Below, piece by piece: positions 17,638 through 26,270 of a DNA stretch of 64,000 nucleotides. The stretch is from Mucilaginibacter sp. UR6-1 (GTDB taxonomy: Bacteria > Bacteroidota > Bacteroidia > Sphingobacteriales > Sphingobacteriaceae), in NCBI RefSeq assembly GCF_020880975.1, contig NZ_JAJIWP010000001.1, positions 310,001-374,000 on the forward strand, written 5' to 3'. Below the pieces are notes generated by a model that worked only from the letters and a program-made list of their open reading frames with translations, searched no databases and was not told the origin of the DNA. Every line of letters starts with the position of its first letter. Positions within the stretch are counted from its first letter, which is position 1. The translations under genes and the position numbers were made by a program.

Positions 17638-19563
17638 ATGTTGAAATTAAACTTATTAGAAGAAACACGTTACGAAAAAGTTCCGGTAAAAATTTACAGT
17701 GACGATATCGAGGCCAGCGTTGATGTGGCCCGCCGCATAGCCCAACTGATAAAAGATAAACAAGCCAAAGGCGAAACTGCTGTGCTTGGCCTGGCTACAG
17801 GCGCTTCACCGGTAAAGGTATATAAGGAGCTGGTGCGCCTGCATAAAGAGGAGGGACTCAGCTTTAAGAATGTGGTCACCTTTAACCTCGACGAATATTA
17901 CCCCATACAACCCGATGCCGAGCAAAGTTATGTGAGGTTTATGAAGGAGCAGTTATTTGATCATGTTGATATTGATATGGCCAACGTAAACATTCCCGAC
18001 GGGACGCTGAAACAGGAAGATATTGCCGGATATTGCCTGGCTTACGAACAAAAGATAAACAGCTATGGTGGTATTGATCTGCAGGTGTTGGGTATCGGGC
18101 GTACTGGTCACATTGGCTTTAATGAACCGGGTTCGGCACCAAACTCGGGCACACGGCTGGTTACTTTGAATGATCTTACCCGTCGTGATGCCTCCAAGGA
18201 TTTTGGCGGAAAGGAGAACGTGCCCAAAAAAGCCATCACGATGGGCATTGGTACCATATTTAAGGCTAAGGAGATCATTCTGCTGGCATGGAACGGTAAA
18301 AAGGCCCCGATCATCAAAAAAGCGGTTGAGGGGCCAATCTCAAATGAGGTACCGGCTACTTTTCTGCAAATGTCAAACAACGCGGAGTTTGTTATTGATG
18401 AGGATGCCGCGGTCGAGCTTACCCGTTTTGATATACCCTGGCTGGTAAAAGATTGCCGATGGACAGATTCGCTGACCAAAAAAGCGGTAGTGTGGCTGGC
18501 CAAAACTTTGGGTAAACCTATTTTGAAACTTACCGAAGCTGATTACAACAACAACGGGATGGCGCAATTAGCTACCGATTTTGGGCCGGTGTATAATATC
18601 AACATTAATGTTTTTAACAAACTGCAGCATACTATTACCGGCTGGCCGGGGGGTAAGTTTAATGCCGATGATAGTCAGCGGCCGGAGCGGGCACTGCCGC
18701 AGGTAAAGCGTTCAATCGTGTTTTCTCCGCATCCGGATGATGATGTGATCTCGATGGGTGGCACGTTTATTCGTTTGGCCGATCAGGGACATGAAGTGCA
18801 TGTGGCCTACCAAACATCGGGCAACACGGCTGTGTGGGATGAGGATGCGCTGCGTTATGTGGAATTCGCTATGGATTTTGGGCAGGCACAGGGGCAGGAT
18901 ACAACGTATCTGACTAACCTTTACGCCACCATGAACGAGTTTTTCAAAACCAAAAAACCTAATCAATCCGACCCAAAAGAAATACGCACCATTAAAGGTT
19001 TAATACGCAAGGGCGAAGCCATTGCCGGTGCCCGCTTGTCAGGCTTGCGCGATGAGAATATCCATTTTATGGATCTGCCTTTTTATGATCGTGGTAAGTT
19101 TGAAAAGGTGGTATCTTATGAGGACGATGTACAACAAACGATGGAACTATTACAACAGGTAAAGCCGCACCAGATATTTGCCGCCGGTGATTTTGCCGAT
19201 CCGCATGGTACGCATAAGGTGTGTTTTGAAATAATATTGGAGGCGCTTACCCGTTTACGCAAAACCGAGGCCTGGACAGCGGATTGCTGGTTATGGCTTT
19301 ACCGTGGTGCATGGCACGAGTTTGAGATACACGAAATTGAAATGGCAGTACCGCTTTCGCCGCAGGAGGTTGAACGTAAAAGACTGGCCATATTCAAGCA
19401 TCAATCGCAAAAGGATCTGCCGGTATTTCCGGGTGATGACGCGAGGGAGTTTTGGGTTAGGGCAGAGGACAGGACACGCGTAACAGCACGCTTATATAAT
19501 GCCCTCGGTTTGGCTGAATATGAAGCTATCGAAGCTTTTGTAAAATGGAAGTTTGAAGATTAA
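17638..19563 (+). CDS. nagB: NagB fused to a PIG-L/LmbE-type deacetylase
   Basis: Two-domain enzyme of 641 aa; plain NagB has about 260 aa. Residues about 15-270 are glucosamine-6-phosphate deaminase ('LGLATGASPVKVYKEL' phosphate loop, 'FNLDEYYPI', 'GRTGHIGFNEPGS'), converting GlcN-6-P to fructose-6-P and ammonia. Residues about 355-620 are a PIG-L/LmbE zinc deacetylase with 'SPHPDDDVISMGG' (His365, Asp367, Asp368) and a third ligand in 'PHGTH' (His526). The fusion is known across Bacteroidota as 'glucosamine-6-phosphate deaminase'; the substrate of the second half is unsettled. It starts after the terminator and is followed 10 nt later by glmM, so the two are cotranscribed. Confidence 0.9.
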   Translation: MLKLNLLEETRYEKVPVKIYSDDIEASVDVARRIAQLIKDKQAKGETAVLGLATGASPVKVYKELVRLHKEEGLSFKNVVTFNLDEYYPIQPDAEQSYVRFMKEQLFDHVDIDMANVNIPDGTLKQEDIAGYCLAYEQKINSYGGIDLQVLGIGRTGHIGFNEPGSAPNSGTRLVTLNDLTRRDASKDFGGKENVPKKAITMGIGTIFKAKEIILLAWNGKKAPIIKKAVEGPISNEVPATFLQMSNNAEFVIDEDAAVELTRFDIPWLVKDCRWTDSLTKKAVVWLAKTLGKPILKLTEADYNNNGMAQLATDFGPVYNININVFNKLQHTITGWPGGKFNADDSQRPERALPQVKRSIVFSPHPDDDVISMGGTFIRLADQGHEVHVAYQTSGNTAVWDEDALRYVEFAMDFGQAQGQDTTYLTNLYATMNEFFKTKKPNQSDPKEIRTIKGLIRKGEAIAGARLSGLRDENIHFMDLPFYDRGKFEKVVSYEDDVQQTMELLQQVKPHQIFAAGDFADPHGTHKVCFEIILEALTRLRKTEAWTADCWLWLYRGAWHEFEIHEIEMAVPLSPQEVERKRLAIFKHQSQKDLPVFPGDDAREFWVRAEDRTRVTARLYNALGLAEYEAIEAFVKWKFED

Positions 19564-19573
19564 CTGAAAGAAC

Positions 19574-20959
19574 ATGACACTAATCAAATCAATAAGCGGC
19601 ATCCGCGGCACCATCGGCGGCGCAGCCGGCGAGGGGCTAACGCCGCTTGACATTGTAAAATTCACCTCTGCCTATGGTAGCTGGGCGGTAAAAAAGGCAG
19701 GCATTAACAAGATCGTTATCGGCCGTGATGCCCGCATCTCGGGCGAGATGGTAAGCAGCCTGGTAACCGGCACCCTGCAAGGCCTGGGCATCGATGTGAT
19801 CGACCTTGGCCTGAGCACTACACCCACGGTAGAAATAGCCGTACCACTGGAAAAAGCCGCAGGCGGCATCATCCTGACGGCCAGCCACAACCCCAAGCAA
19901 TGGAACGCCCTGAAACTGCTGAATGAAAAAGGCGAGTTCATCAGCGATGCCGATGGCAAGCAAGTACTGGATATAGCCGAACAAAGCGACTTTACCTACG
20001 CCGATGTAGACAGCCTGGGCAAAGTAACCCAGGATGACACTTACCTGCAAAAACACATCGACCTGATACTGAACCTGCCACTGGTGGATAAGGAAGCGGT
20101 AAAACAAGCGAACTTTAAAATAGCGATAGACTGTGTAAACTCCACCGGCGGCATCTACGTACCGGCATTATTAAAAGCATTAGGTGTAACAACTATCTAT
20201 GAACTCTATACCGAACCCAACGGCCACTTCCCGCACAACCCTGAGCCGCTGCCTGAGAACCTGACCGCGATAGCCGAAACGGTAAAGGAAAACAAAGCCG
20301 ACCTGGGCATTGTGGTAGACCCGGATGTGGACAGGCTGTGCTTTGTAAAAGAGGATGGCAGCATGTTCGGCGAGGAATACACTTTAGTAGCGGTAGCCGA
20401 TTACATACTGAAACATACCCCGGGCAATACGGTATCCAACCTGTCATCCACCCGGGCATTGCGTGATGTCACCGAAACCCATAACGGCAACTACACCGCT
20501 GCCGCGGTAGGTGAGGTAAACGTGGTGAACAAGATGAAGGAAACAAATGCCATCATTGGCGGAGAAGGTAACGGCGGTATCATTTATCCGGAGCTTCACT
20601 ACGGCAGGGACGCGCTGGTGGGCATCGCCTTGTTCCTGACGCACTTGGCAAAGGAAAACAAAAGTATCTCCCAACTCAGAAAAACCTACCCGGAATACTA
20701 CATCTCCAAGAACAAGATCGAGCTGCAGGCGGGTATGGATATTGACGGCTTGCTCAGGCAAGTCGAAGAAAAATACAAGGATCAGCCATACAGCACGATA
20801 GACGGATTAAAGATAGAATTCGGTAAAGAATGGGTACATTTGCGCCGGTCGAACACGGAGCCGATCATCAGGATCTATTCGGAGTCATCAAGCGAGGCAG
20901 CAGCAACTGCTTTGGCCGAAAAGCTCATTGCTGATATGAAGGCGATTCTGGGGATATAA
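19574..20959 (+). CDS. glmM: Phosphoglucosamine mutase GlmM
   Basis: Alpha-D-phosphohexomutase of 461 aa. The start 'IKSISGIRGTIGG' and the phosphoserine loop 'LTASHNPKQWNALK' (Ser104), the Mg2+ loop 'VDPDVDRLCF' (about 250) and the phosphate-binding 'LRRSNTEPIIRIY' (about 430) are all intact. It interconverts GlcN-6-P and GlcN-1-P, normally for UDP-GlcNAc and peptidoglycan. Placed 10 nt behind NagB::PIG-L, it could also run backwards, turning GlcN-1-P into GlcN-6-P for NagB. The first kilobase reads visibly richer in G+C and C-ending codons than its neighbours. Another phosphohexomutase specificity is possible. Confidence 0.85.
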   Translation: MTLIKSISGIRGTIGGAAGEGLTPLDIVKFTSAYGSWAVKKAGINKIVIGRDARISGEMVSSLVTGTLQGLGIDVIDLGLSTTPTVEIAVPLEKAAGGIILTASHNPKQWNALKLLNEKGEFISDADGKQVLDIAEQSDFTYADVDSLGKVTQDDTYLQKHIDLILNLPLVDKEAVKQANFKIAIDCVNSTGGIYVPALLKALGVTTIYELYTEPNGHFPHNPEPLPENLTAIAETVKENKADLGIVVDPDVDRLCFVKEDGSMFGEEYTLVAVADYILKHTPGNTVSNLSSTRALRDVTETHNGNYTAAAVGEVNVVNKMKETNAIIGGEGNGGIIYPELHYGRDALVGIALFLTHLAKENKSISQLRKTYPEYYISKNKIELQAGMDIDGLLRQVEEKYKDQPYSTIDGLKIEFGKEWVHLRRSNTEPIIRIYSESSSEAAATALAEKLIADMKAILGI

Positions 20960-21084
20960 GCACCATCCGCAAACGAACATCAATTGCATCATAACCGAAC
21001 ACATAGTTTAGTTATGATGCTGATATTAAGTTAATTGTTATTTGGCATTGGTTTGGTTGCAATAGTGTAGCTTAATGTAAAACT

Positions 21085-23448
21085 ATGCTGAAAAATTACT
21101 TTATCACCGCCTTTCGCAGCCTTAAAAGGTTTAAGTTGTTCACATTTCTTAATCTTTTCGGCCTGTCAACCGGTATGGCTTGCAGTATCCTGATTATGTT
21201 GTGGGTGCAGGATGAAAAAAGCTACGATAAATTCACCCCGAATGCTGCTGAAATTTACCGGCTTACCTCCAATGTATCCGGCTCGATAGCCGCGGTAACT
21301 CCTCCGCCTGTTGTTGATGCTGTTAAACAACAAATTCCGGCTGTTGAAAACGTGACCCATGGTGTACCTATATCCGCTACGGTTAGTATTGGAGATAAAA
21401 AGTTTGACGAAAAAAACCTGCTGTATGCCGACGCTAATTTTTTGCAATTTTTTAATTATCCATTGGTACGGGGTAATGGTAATGTACTTGGGCAGCCTAA
21501 CCAGGTGGTAATCACGGCTTCAACCGCGATTAAATATTTTGGTACTGAGAATGCGGTAGGCAAAACTTTAAAAGTTGAAAACGGCTACAATAGCGATTAT
21601 ATAGTAAGCGGTGTTCTTAAAAATCTGCCGCATAATTCGCATTTGCAGTTTAGTATGTTGCTGCCCATAAGCTATTACTATCTCTCAAACGGTGAAGATT
21701 GGGGTAACTTTTCGGCTTATAGTTATGTAAAACTGGATAAGCATTTTAATGCGACATCATCGTCCATCGCATTGCTTGAAAAGCAGATTGATCTGATTCA
21801 CCAAAAGAACGATCAATCCAATACCAAAAGCCGGTTTACGCTGCAACCTTTAACCGATATTCATCTTACCGCCGGTTTACAGCTTGATGTTGAAGGGCAG
21901 GGCAATATGCAGAATGTAAAAATATTCAGTATTGCGGCCATATTCATACTGGTTATCGCCTGCATTAATTTCATGAACCTTTCTACCGCGTTGGGCAGCA
22001 CCCGTGCAAAGGAGGTAGGCCTGCGAAAAACCATCGGCGCACGCCGTATCGATCTGATTGTTCAGCTCATGGGCGAATCATTACTCGTGGCCTTATTGGC
22101 ATTGATGATCGGCGTATTGCTTGCCTGGTTCTTACTGCCTTTGTTTAATGAGCTTGCATCAAAAAATATTGGTATTGATTTATTGAATGGCAGTTTGATA
22201 GCACAATTACTTGCTATCGCGGTGTTTGTTGGGTTGATTTCCGGCAGTTATCCGGCTATATTCATTTCTTCGTTTAACCCGGTAAAGGCGTTAAAAGGTA
22301 TAAAGGCTCCAAAAGGCGAGCTTTCTTATTTACGTAGTGGTTTGGTTATCTTTCAGTTTGCCGTATCGGTAGTACTTATTATCAGCACGTTGATAGTAAA
22401 TAACCAGCTTGATTTTATCAGGAAAAGGGATATTGGCTTCAATAAACAAAACCTTTTATATATACAGGTGCCGCAGGTGGGCTATCAAAAAGCAAATTAC
22501 GACGCATTAAAGCAGGCTTTACAGTTAAATAATGGTATAGCTGATTATACCATTGTTGATCACTTGCCAACTAACCTTACCACCGGCACTACCGACGTGG
22601 TGTGGAGTGGCAAAGACCCTAATATGCAAACCGTATTTCCGCATATTGGTGCCGATGCCAGCTTTTTGAAAACCTTTGGCATGAAACTGATAGCAGGGCG
22701 AATGTTCAATGCCAACTCAATTGCCGATGATAGCACTTACCTGGTCAATCAAACCGCGTTGAAGATCATGGGCATAAAACCGGCAGCGGCTGTAGGTCAA
22801 AAAATATCAACCAACGGTAATCAGGGTACCATCATAGGCGTAGTGCAGGATTTTAATTTTAAACCGGTACAACAAGCTATCGAACCGTTAATCATCAGGC
22901 ATAATAACCGCGCGGGGTTTGTAGTGATCCGTACCAGTGGCGCAGATTACCAGCAAATTATCGGAAATTTGAAGGATGTAATTCATAACCTGTATCCAAA
23001 CTATCCATACAATTACGGTTTTGTTGACCAGGATATAGCAAAACTGTATGTTACTGAACAGCGCACAGGTATGTTGTTCAATGTGTTCTCCATTATGTCG
23101 GTCATTATATCATGCCTGGGCTTGTTTGGCCTGGCTACTTTTGCCATACAAAAACGGGTGAAGGAAATTGGCGTTAGGCGCGTTTTAGGCGCAAGCGCGC
23201 AAGGTATAGTCGCCATGTTATCTGCCGATTTTATAAAACTCGTGGGGGCATCATTGTTAGTAGCATTTCCTGTTTCATGGTATATAATGCACCAATGGCT
23301 TGCAAATTATGCTTACCGCATCACTATTAGCTGGTGGGTGTTTGCCATATCAGGTATTTGCGCGGTGTTAATAGCGCTTATAACCGTTAGCTATCAGTCA
23401 GTAAAAGCGGCTTATGCCAATCCCGTTAAAAGTTTAAGGAACGATTAA
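21085..23448 (+). CDS. MacB/FtsX-type ABC transporter permease
   Basis: Full-length (787 aa) permease of the Bacteroidota type with two MacB-periplasmic/FtsX units. The start 'MLKNYFITAFRSLKRFKLFTFLNLFGLSTGMA' is characteristic. TM1 is followed by a periplasmic domain, three segments around 290-400 with the FtsX signature 'AKEVGLRKTIGARR', a second periplasmic domain, and a last FtsX unit with 'VKEIGVRRVLGASAQGIV'. No ATPase gene adjoins it. Such orphan permeases are multicopy in these genomes and are thought to share an ATPase. The cargo is unknown; export of peptides or lipids, or stress resistance, are the usual guesses. Confidence 0.88.
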   Translation: MLKNYFITAFRSLKRFKLFTFLNLFGLSTGMACSILIMLWVQDEKSYDKFTPNAAEIYRLTSNVSGSIAAVTPPPVVDAVKQQIPAVENVTHGVPISATVSIGDKKFDEKNLLYADANFLQFFNYPLVRGNGNVLGQPNQVVITASTAIKYFGTENAVGKTLKVENGYNSDYIVSGVLKNLPHNSHLQFSMLLPISYYYLSNGEDWGNFSAYSYVKLDKHFNATSSSIALLEKQIDLIHQKNDQSNTKSRFTLQPLTDIHLTAGLQLDVEGQGNMQNVKIFSIAAIFILVIACINFMNLSTALGSTRAKEVGLRKTIGARRIDLIVQLMGESLLVALLALMIGVLLAWFLLPLFNELASKNIGIDLLNGSLIAQLLAIAVFVGLISGSYPAIFISSFNPVKALKGIKAPKGELSYLRSGLVIFQFAVSVVLIISTLIVNNQLDFIRKRDIGFNKQNLLYIQVPQVGYQKANYDALKQALQLNNGIADYTIVDHLPTNLTTGTTDVVWSGKDPNMQTVFPHIGADASFLKTFGMKLIAGRMFNANSIADDSTYLVNQTALKIMGIKPAAAVGQKISTNGNQGTIIGVVQDFNFKPVQQAIEPLIIRHNNRAGFVVIRTSGADYQQIIGNLKDVIHNLYPNYPYNYGFVDQDIAKLYVTEQRTGMLFNVFSIMSVIISCLGLFGLATFAIQKRVKEIGVRRVLGASAQGIVAMLSADFIKLVGASLLVAFPVSWYIMHQWLANYAYRITISWWVFAISGICAVLIALITVSYQSVKAAYANPVKSLRND

Positions 23449-23477
23449 AAAGGATTTGATCTATATATAAAAAATGT

Positions 23478-23505
23478 AAAGCGATGCGTAAACCATCGCT
23501 TTTTT
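23478..23505 (+). terminator. Rho-independent terminator
   Basis: AAAGCGATG (23478-23486) and CATCGCTTT (23494-23502) form a 9-bp stem followed by a T-run. It ends the permease transcript. Confidence 0.85.
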
Positions 23506-23576
23506 GCTTTCAGCAAAAAAACAATCATAAAAATACTTTCTTGTCCTATGTCAAGTCGGCGGGCTAAAATGTGGGG

Positions 23577-23584
23577 TACATTTG
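23577..23584 (+). promoter_or_regulatory. -7 box of the mhqO-like operon
   Basis: TACATTTG fits the Bacteroidota -7 consensus TAnnTTTG and sits 48 bp before the ATG at 23632. No TTG lies at the ideal distance upstream, so the -33 element is weak or absent. Confidence 0.5.
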
Positions 23585-23631
23585 TAGTGTTAAAACAATA
23601 AATCAAAACAAAAAACTAAATATTAAACACT

Positions 23632-24567
23632 ATGGAAAGTACAATCAACGGCATACACCACATCACTGCAATAGCAGGTAATGCCAAACGCAATCACGAT
23701 TTTTATACCAAAACTTTAGGCTTACGCATGGTTAAAAAAACGGTGAACTTTGATGATCCTGAAACATACCATTTGTATTATGGCGATAAAGAAGGTACTC
23801 CCGGCACCATTCTGACTTTCTTCCCATGGGAAAATATCATGACCGGCAGGCGCGGCGCACGCCAGGCTACCGAGATTGGTTACTCAGTACCTGAAGGCAG
23901 TTTGAATTTTTGGCAAAAACGCTTTGAAGACCACGACGTGATCTATAACAAAGTGGCCGAAAAATTTGGAGAACAATATTTAACATTCCTTGATCCGGAT
24001 GGCTTGAAACTGGAATTGATCGTATCAAAAACAGCCGACAACCGTTTGCCTTGGGAAACTGATGAGATCAAGGCTGAAAATGCCACCAAAGGTTTTCATA
24101 ACATTACCATCACTACTAACAAAATGCAGCCAACTGCTGATATTTTGACCAATGTATTCGGTTATAAATTATTGGAGCAACATGTAAACCGTTTCCGTTT
24201 TGTTACTGACGCAGTTGATAACGCCAATATTGTTGACCTGGTTGAAGTACCTGGAGAGGTTGCCGGCCATGTAGCAGGCGGTTCGGTACACCACGTAGCA
24301 TTCCGTGTAAAAAATGAAGAAGTGCTGATGCAATATCGTGATAAAATAGCTTCGCTTGGTTTACATATAACCGAAAAGATAGACCGTAACTACTTCTACT
24401 CACTGTATTTCCGCGAACCGGGTGGTGTTTTATTTGAGATAGCTACTGATAATCCTGGCTTTGCGGTTGATGAACCGGTTGAAGAGTTAGGTCAGCACCT
24501 TAAATTGCCTGCACAATACGAGCAATACCGTGCAAGTTTAGAAACCACTTTACCAAAATTAGTTTAA
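23632..24567 (+). CDS. Ring-cleaving VOC dioxygenase (MhqO-like)
   Basis: Two-module vicinal-oxygen-chelate protein of 311 aa. Module 1 begins 'GIHHITAIAGNAKRNHDFYTKTLGLRMVKKTVNFD'; module 2 begins near residue 150 ('GFHNITITTNKMQPTADILTNVFGYKLLEQ'). Metal ligands are likely the His of 'IHHIT', a His in 'VHHVAFRV' and the Glu in 'GVLFEIATD'. The family includes Bacillus MhqO, a hydroquinone-specific extradiol dioxygenase. The hydrolase 3 nt downstream matches MhqD, and the pairing supports quinone detoxification. The exact substrate is not visible. Confidence 0.8.
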   Translation: MESTINGIHHITAIAGNAKRNHDFYTKTLGLRMVKKTVNFDDPETYHLYYGDKEGTPGTILTFFPWENIMTGRRGARQATEIGYSVPEGSLNFWQKRFEDHDVIYNKVAEKFGEQYLTFLDPDGLKLELIVSKTADNRLPWETDEIKAENATKGFHNITITTNKMQPTADILTNVFGYKLLEQHVNRFRFVTDAVDNANIVDLVEVPGEVAGHVAGGSVHHVAFRVKNEEVLMQYRDKIASLGLHITEKIDRNYFYSLYFREPGGVLFEIATDNPGFAVDEPVEELGQHLKLPAQYEQYRASLETTLPKLV

Positions 24568-24570
24568 GTA

Positions 24571-25194
24571 ATGTACACACACCAAAAACAATATATCACC
24601 GCCGGAAAACCAATTGCCGAAGCCGGCGGTGCCCTGATCATGATACATGGCCGGGGCGGCACAGCCGAGAACATCATTAGTTTGGCTGAGGAGTTAAATG
24701 CGGGTGAACTGGCTATTTACGCGCCGCAGGCCAGCAACCATAGCTGGTACCCATATAGTTTTATGGCGGCTGATAATCAAAATCAGCCCGCTTTAAATTC
24801 AGCTATCGAGGTGATCGGTGAACTGGTTGAGGAGATTGTCAGCAAAGGCATCCCGGCTGAAAAAATATACTTCCTCGGCTTTTCGCAGGGGGCATGTTTA
24901 ACGCTGGAGTACATAGCCCGCAATGCCAAACAATATGGTGGCGCGGTAGCTTTTACCGGTGGATTGATAGGCCAGCAATTGGATGTTAGCAAGTACACTG
25001 GCGATCTTAATGGCACCCCGGTACTGATAACCACCGGCGACCCTGATCCGCATGTGCCGCTGACAAGGGTTGAGGAAAGTGTGGCGCTGCTAAAAAAACT
25101 GAATGCTGACGTAAACGTAACCGTATTCAACGGTCGCCCGCATACCATCATTCAGCAGGAAATTGACCTGGCTGACAAATATGTGTTTCGTTAA
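24571..25194 (+). CDS. Alpha/beta hydrolase (MhqD/carboxylesterase type)
   Basis: Cytoplasmic phospholipase/carboxylesterase-family hydrolase of 207 aa, a single compact alpha/beta-hydrolase domain. Visible elements are the oxyanion region 'IMIHGRGGTAEN' (23-34), the nucleophile elbow 'GFSQGA' (Ser105), an Asp in 'TTGDPDPHVP' and the His in 'GRPHTII'. It starts 3 nt after the dioxygenase gene. In Firmicutes the equivalent MhqD acts beside MhqO in resistance to quinones and electrophiles, and the same partnership is likely here. A general esterase role cannot be excluded. Confidence 0.82.
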   Translation: MYTHQKQYITAGKPIAEAGGALIMIHGRGGTAENIISLAEELNAGELAIYAPQASNHSWYPYSFMAADNQNQPALNSAIEVIGELVEEIVSKGIPAEKIYFLGFSQGACLTLEYIARNAKQYGGAVAFTGGLIGQQLDVSKYTGDLNGTPVLITTGDPDPHVPLTRVEESVALLKKLNADVNVTVFNGRPHTIIQQEIDLADKYVFR

Positions 25195-25247
25195 AAAACT
25201 GCGCGACCGGCTGCTGGCATTTTATACCTCGTTGCAATTCAGTAAGT

Positions 25248-25619
25248 ATGATAAATATTAAAAACATGGAAGCATTTAAAGTGACCCGGGTTTATGCCGA
25301 CGAAAATGGTGACAGTCGTTTTGATGAAGTATATTACCCATTGCATGAGGGTGGGCCTATAGGTTATTTCTCAGAGAAGATAGCGGTACATGAGCTCATC
25401 TTCCGCAAAGTAGTGCCCACGTATGATGACTTTCACGCCGCGCCGCAAAGGCAATATGTTGTACTGCTTGATGGGGGTGTGGAAATTGAAATATCAACCG
25501 GTGAAAAGCGGCGGTTTGCAGCCGGTGAGGTATTGCTGATGGAAGATACCGAAGGCAAGGGCCACCGCAGCCGCAATTTGAAAGAGCAGGTGCGTAGTTC
25601 GCTGTTCATTACTTTTTAG
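25248..25619 (+). CDS. Small cupin-domain protein
   Basis: Single-domain cupin (123 aa) with beta-strands around 'QYVVLLDGGVEIEISTGEKRRFAAGEVLLMEDTEGKGHRSR'. The second-motif His is present ('GKGHRS'); the first motif lacks the usual HxH, so metal binding is doubtful. An alternative start is the ATG at 25266 (MEAFKV), which begins at the conserved part. It follows the hydrolase by 53 nt and may belong to the same defence operon. Function is unknown. Confidence 0.7.
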   Translation: MINIKNMEAFKVTRVYADENGDSRFDEVYYPLHEGGPIGYFSEKIAVHELIFRKVVPTYDDFHAAPQRQYVVLLDGGVEIEISTGEKRRFAAGEVLLMEDTEGKGHRSRNLKEQVRSSLFITF

Positions 25620-25672
25620 GCGCGCAGAGGCGCTTTTAGTAGTATATTGCGTTTTTATCGCGATTACTATCT

Positions 25673-26260
25673 ATGTCAACCGATCTGATACTGAAAAGCA
25701 TTGGCAAATACATTGGCCTTACCGATGAGGAGAGAGAATATTTTTTAAGCCTGCTGCATCCAAAGGAGCTGACACGCAAGCAATTTTTATTAAAGGAATT
25801 TGAGGTTTGTAAATATTCGGCTTTTATAAACAGCGGCTGCCTGCGGGGCTATACGGTTGATGAACACGGGCTGGAGCATGTAATGAATTTTGCCCCGGCA
25901 GGGTGGTGGATAGCCGATATGTATAGTCTGTTAAGCCAAAAGCCCGGTACTTTAAATATCGATGCCATTGAACCAACCGAAATATTACTGCTCTCAAAAG
26001 TAAAGCAGGAGCTTTTATATCATGAGGTGCCCAAATTTGAGCGCTTTTTCAGGATTATAACAGAAAATTCGCTGGTAGCCTATCAGCAGCGGTTGATGGA
26101 TAATTTGAGCCTTACGGCAGAGGATCGGTATAACAATTTTTGCCGCAGATACCCTACATTGATCAATCAGTTGCCTAAAAAGGATATTGCCGCCTATATT
26201 GGCGTTACGCCGGAGTTTTTTAGCCGGATGATGGCAAAGCTTTTGCGAGCAGAAAAGTAA
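25673..26260 (+). CDS. Crp/Fnr-superfamily transcriptional regulator
   Basis: A 195-aa regulator with an N-terminal cyclic-nucleotide-binding-like beta-roll (about 20-115, 'KYSAFINSGCLRGYTVDEHGLEHVMNF') and a short C-terminal HTH ('LPKKDIAAYIGVTPEFFSRMMAKL', about 168-191). The phosphate-binding Arg of true cAMP receptors is not evident, as in many Bacteroidota members. It lies 10 nt before the molybdopterin oxidoreductase and probably regulates the surrounding redox and quinone genes, but no operator could be assigned. Confidence 0.85.
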   Translation: MSTDLILKSIGKYIGLTDEEREYFLSLLHPKELTRKQFLLKEFEVCKYSAFINSGCLRGYTVDEHGLEHVMNFAPAGWWIADMYSLLSQKPGTLNIDAIEPTEILLLSKVKQELLYHEVPKFERFFRIITENSLVAYQQRLMDNLSLTAEDRYNNFCRRYPTLINQLPKKDIAAYIGVTPEFFSRMMAKLLRAEK

Positions 26261-26270
26261 AACAATAGCT

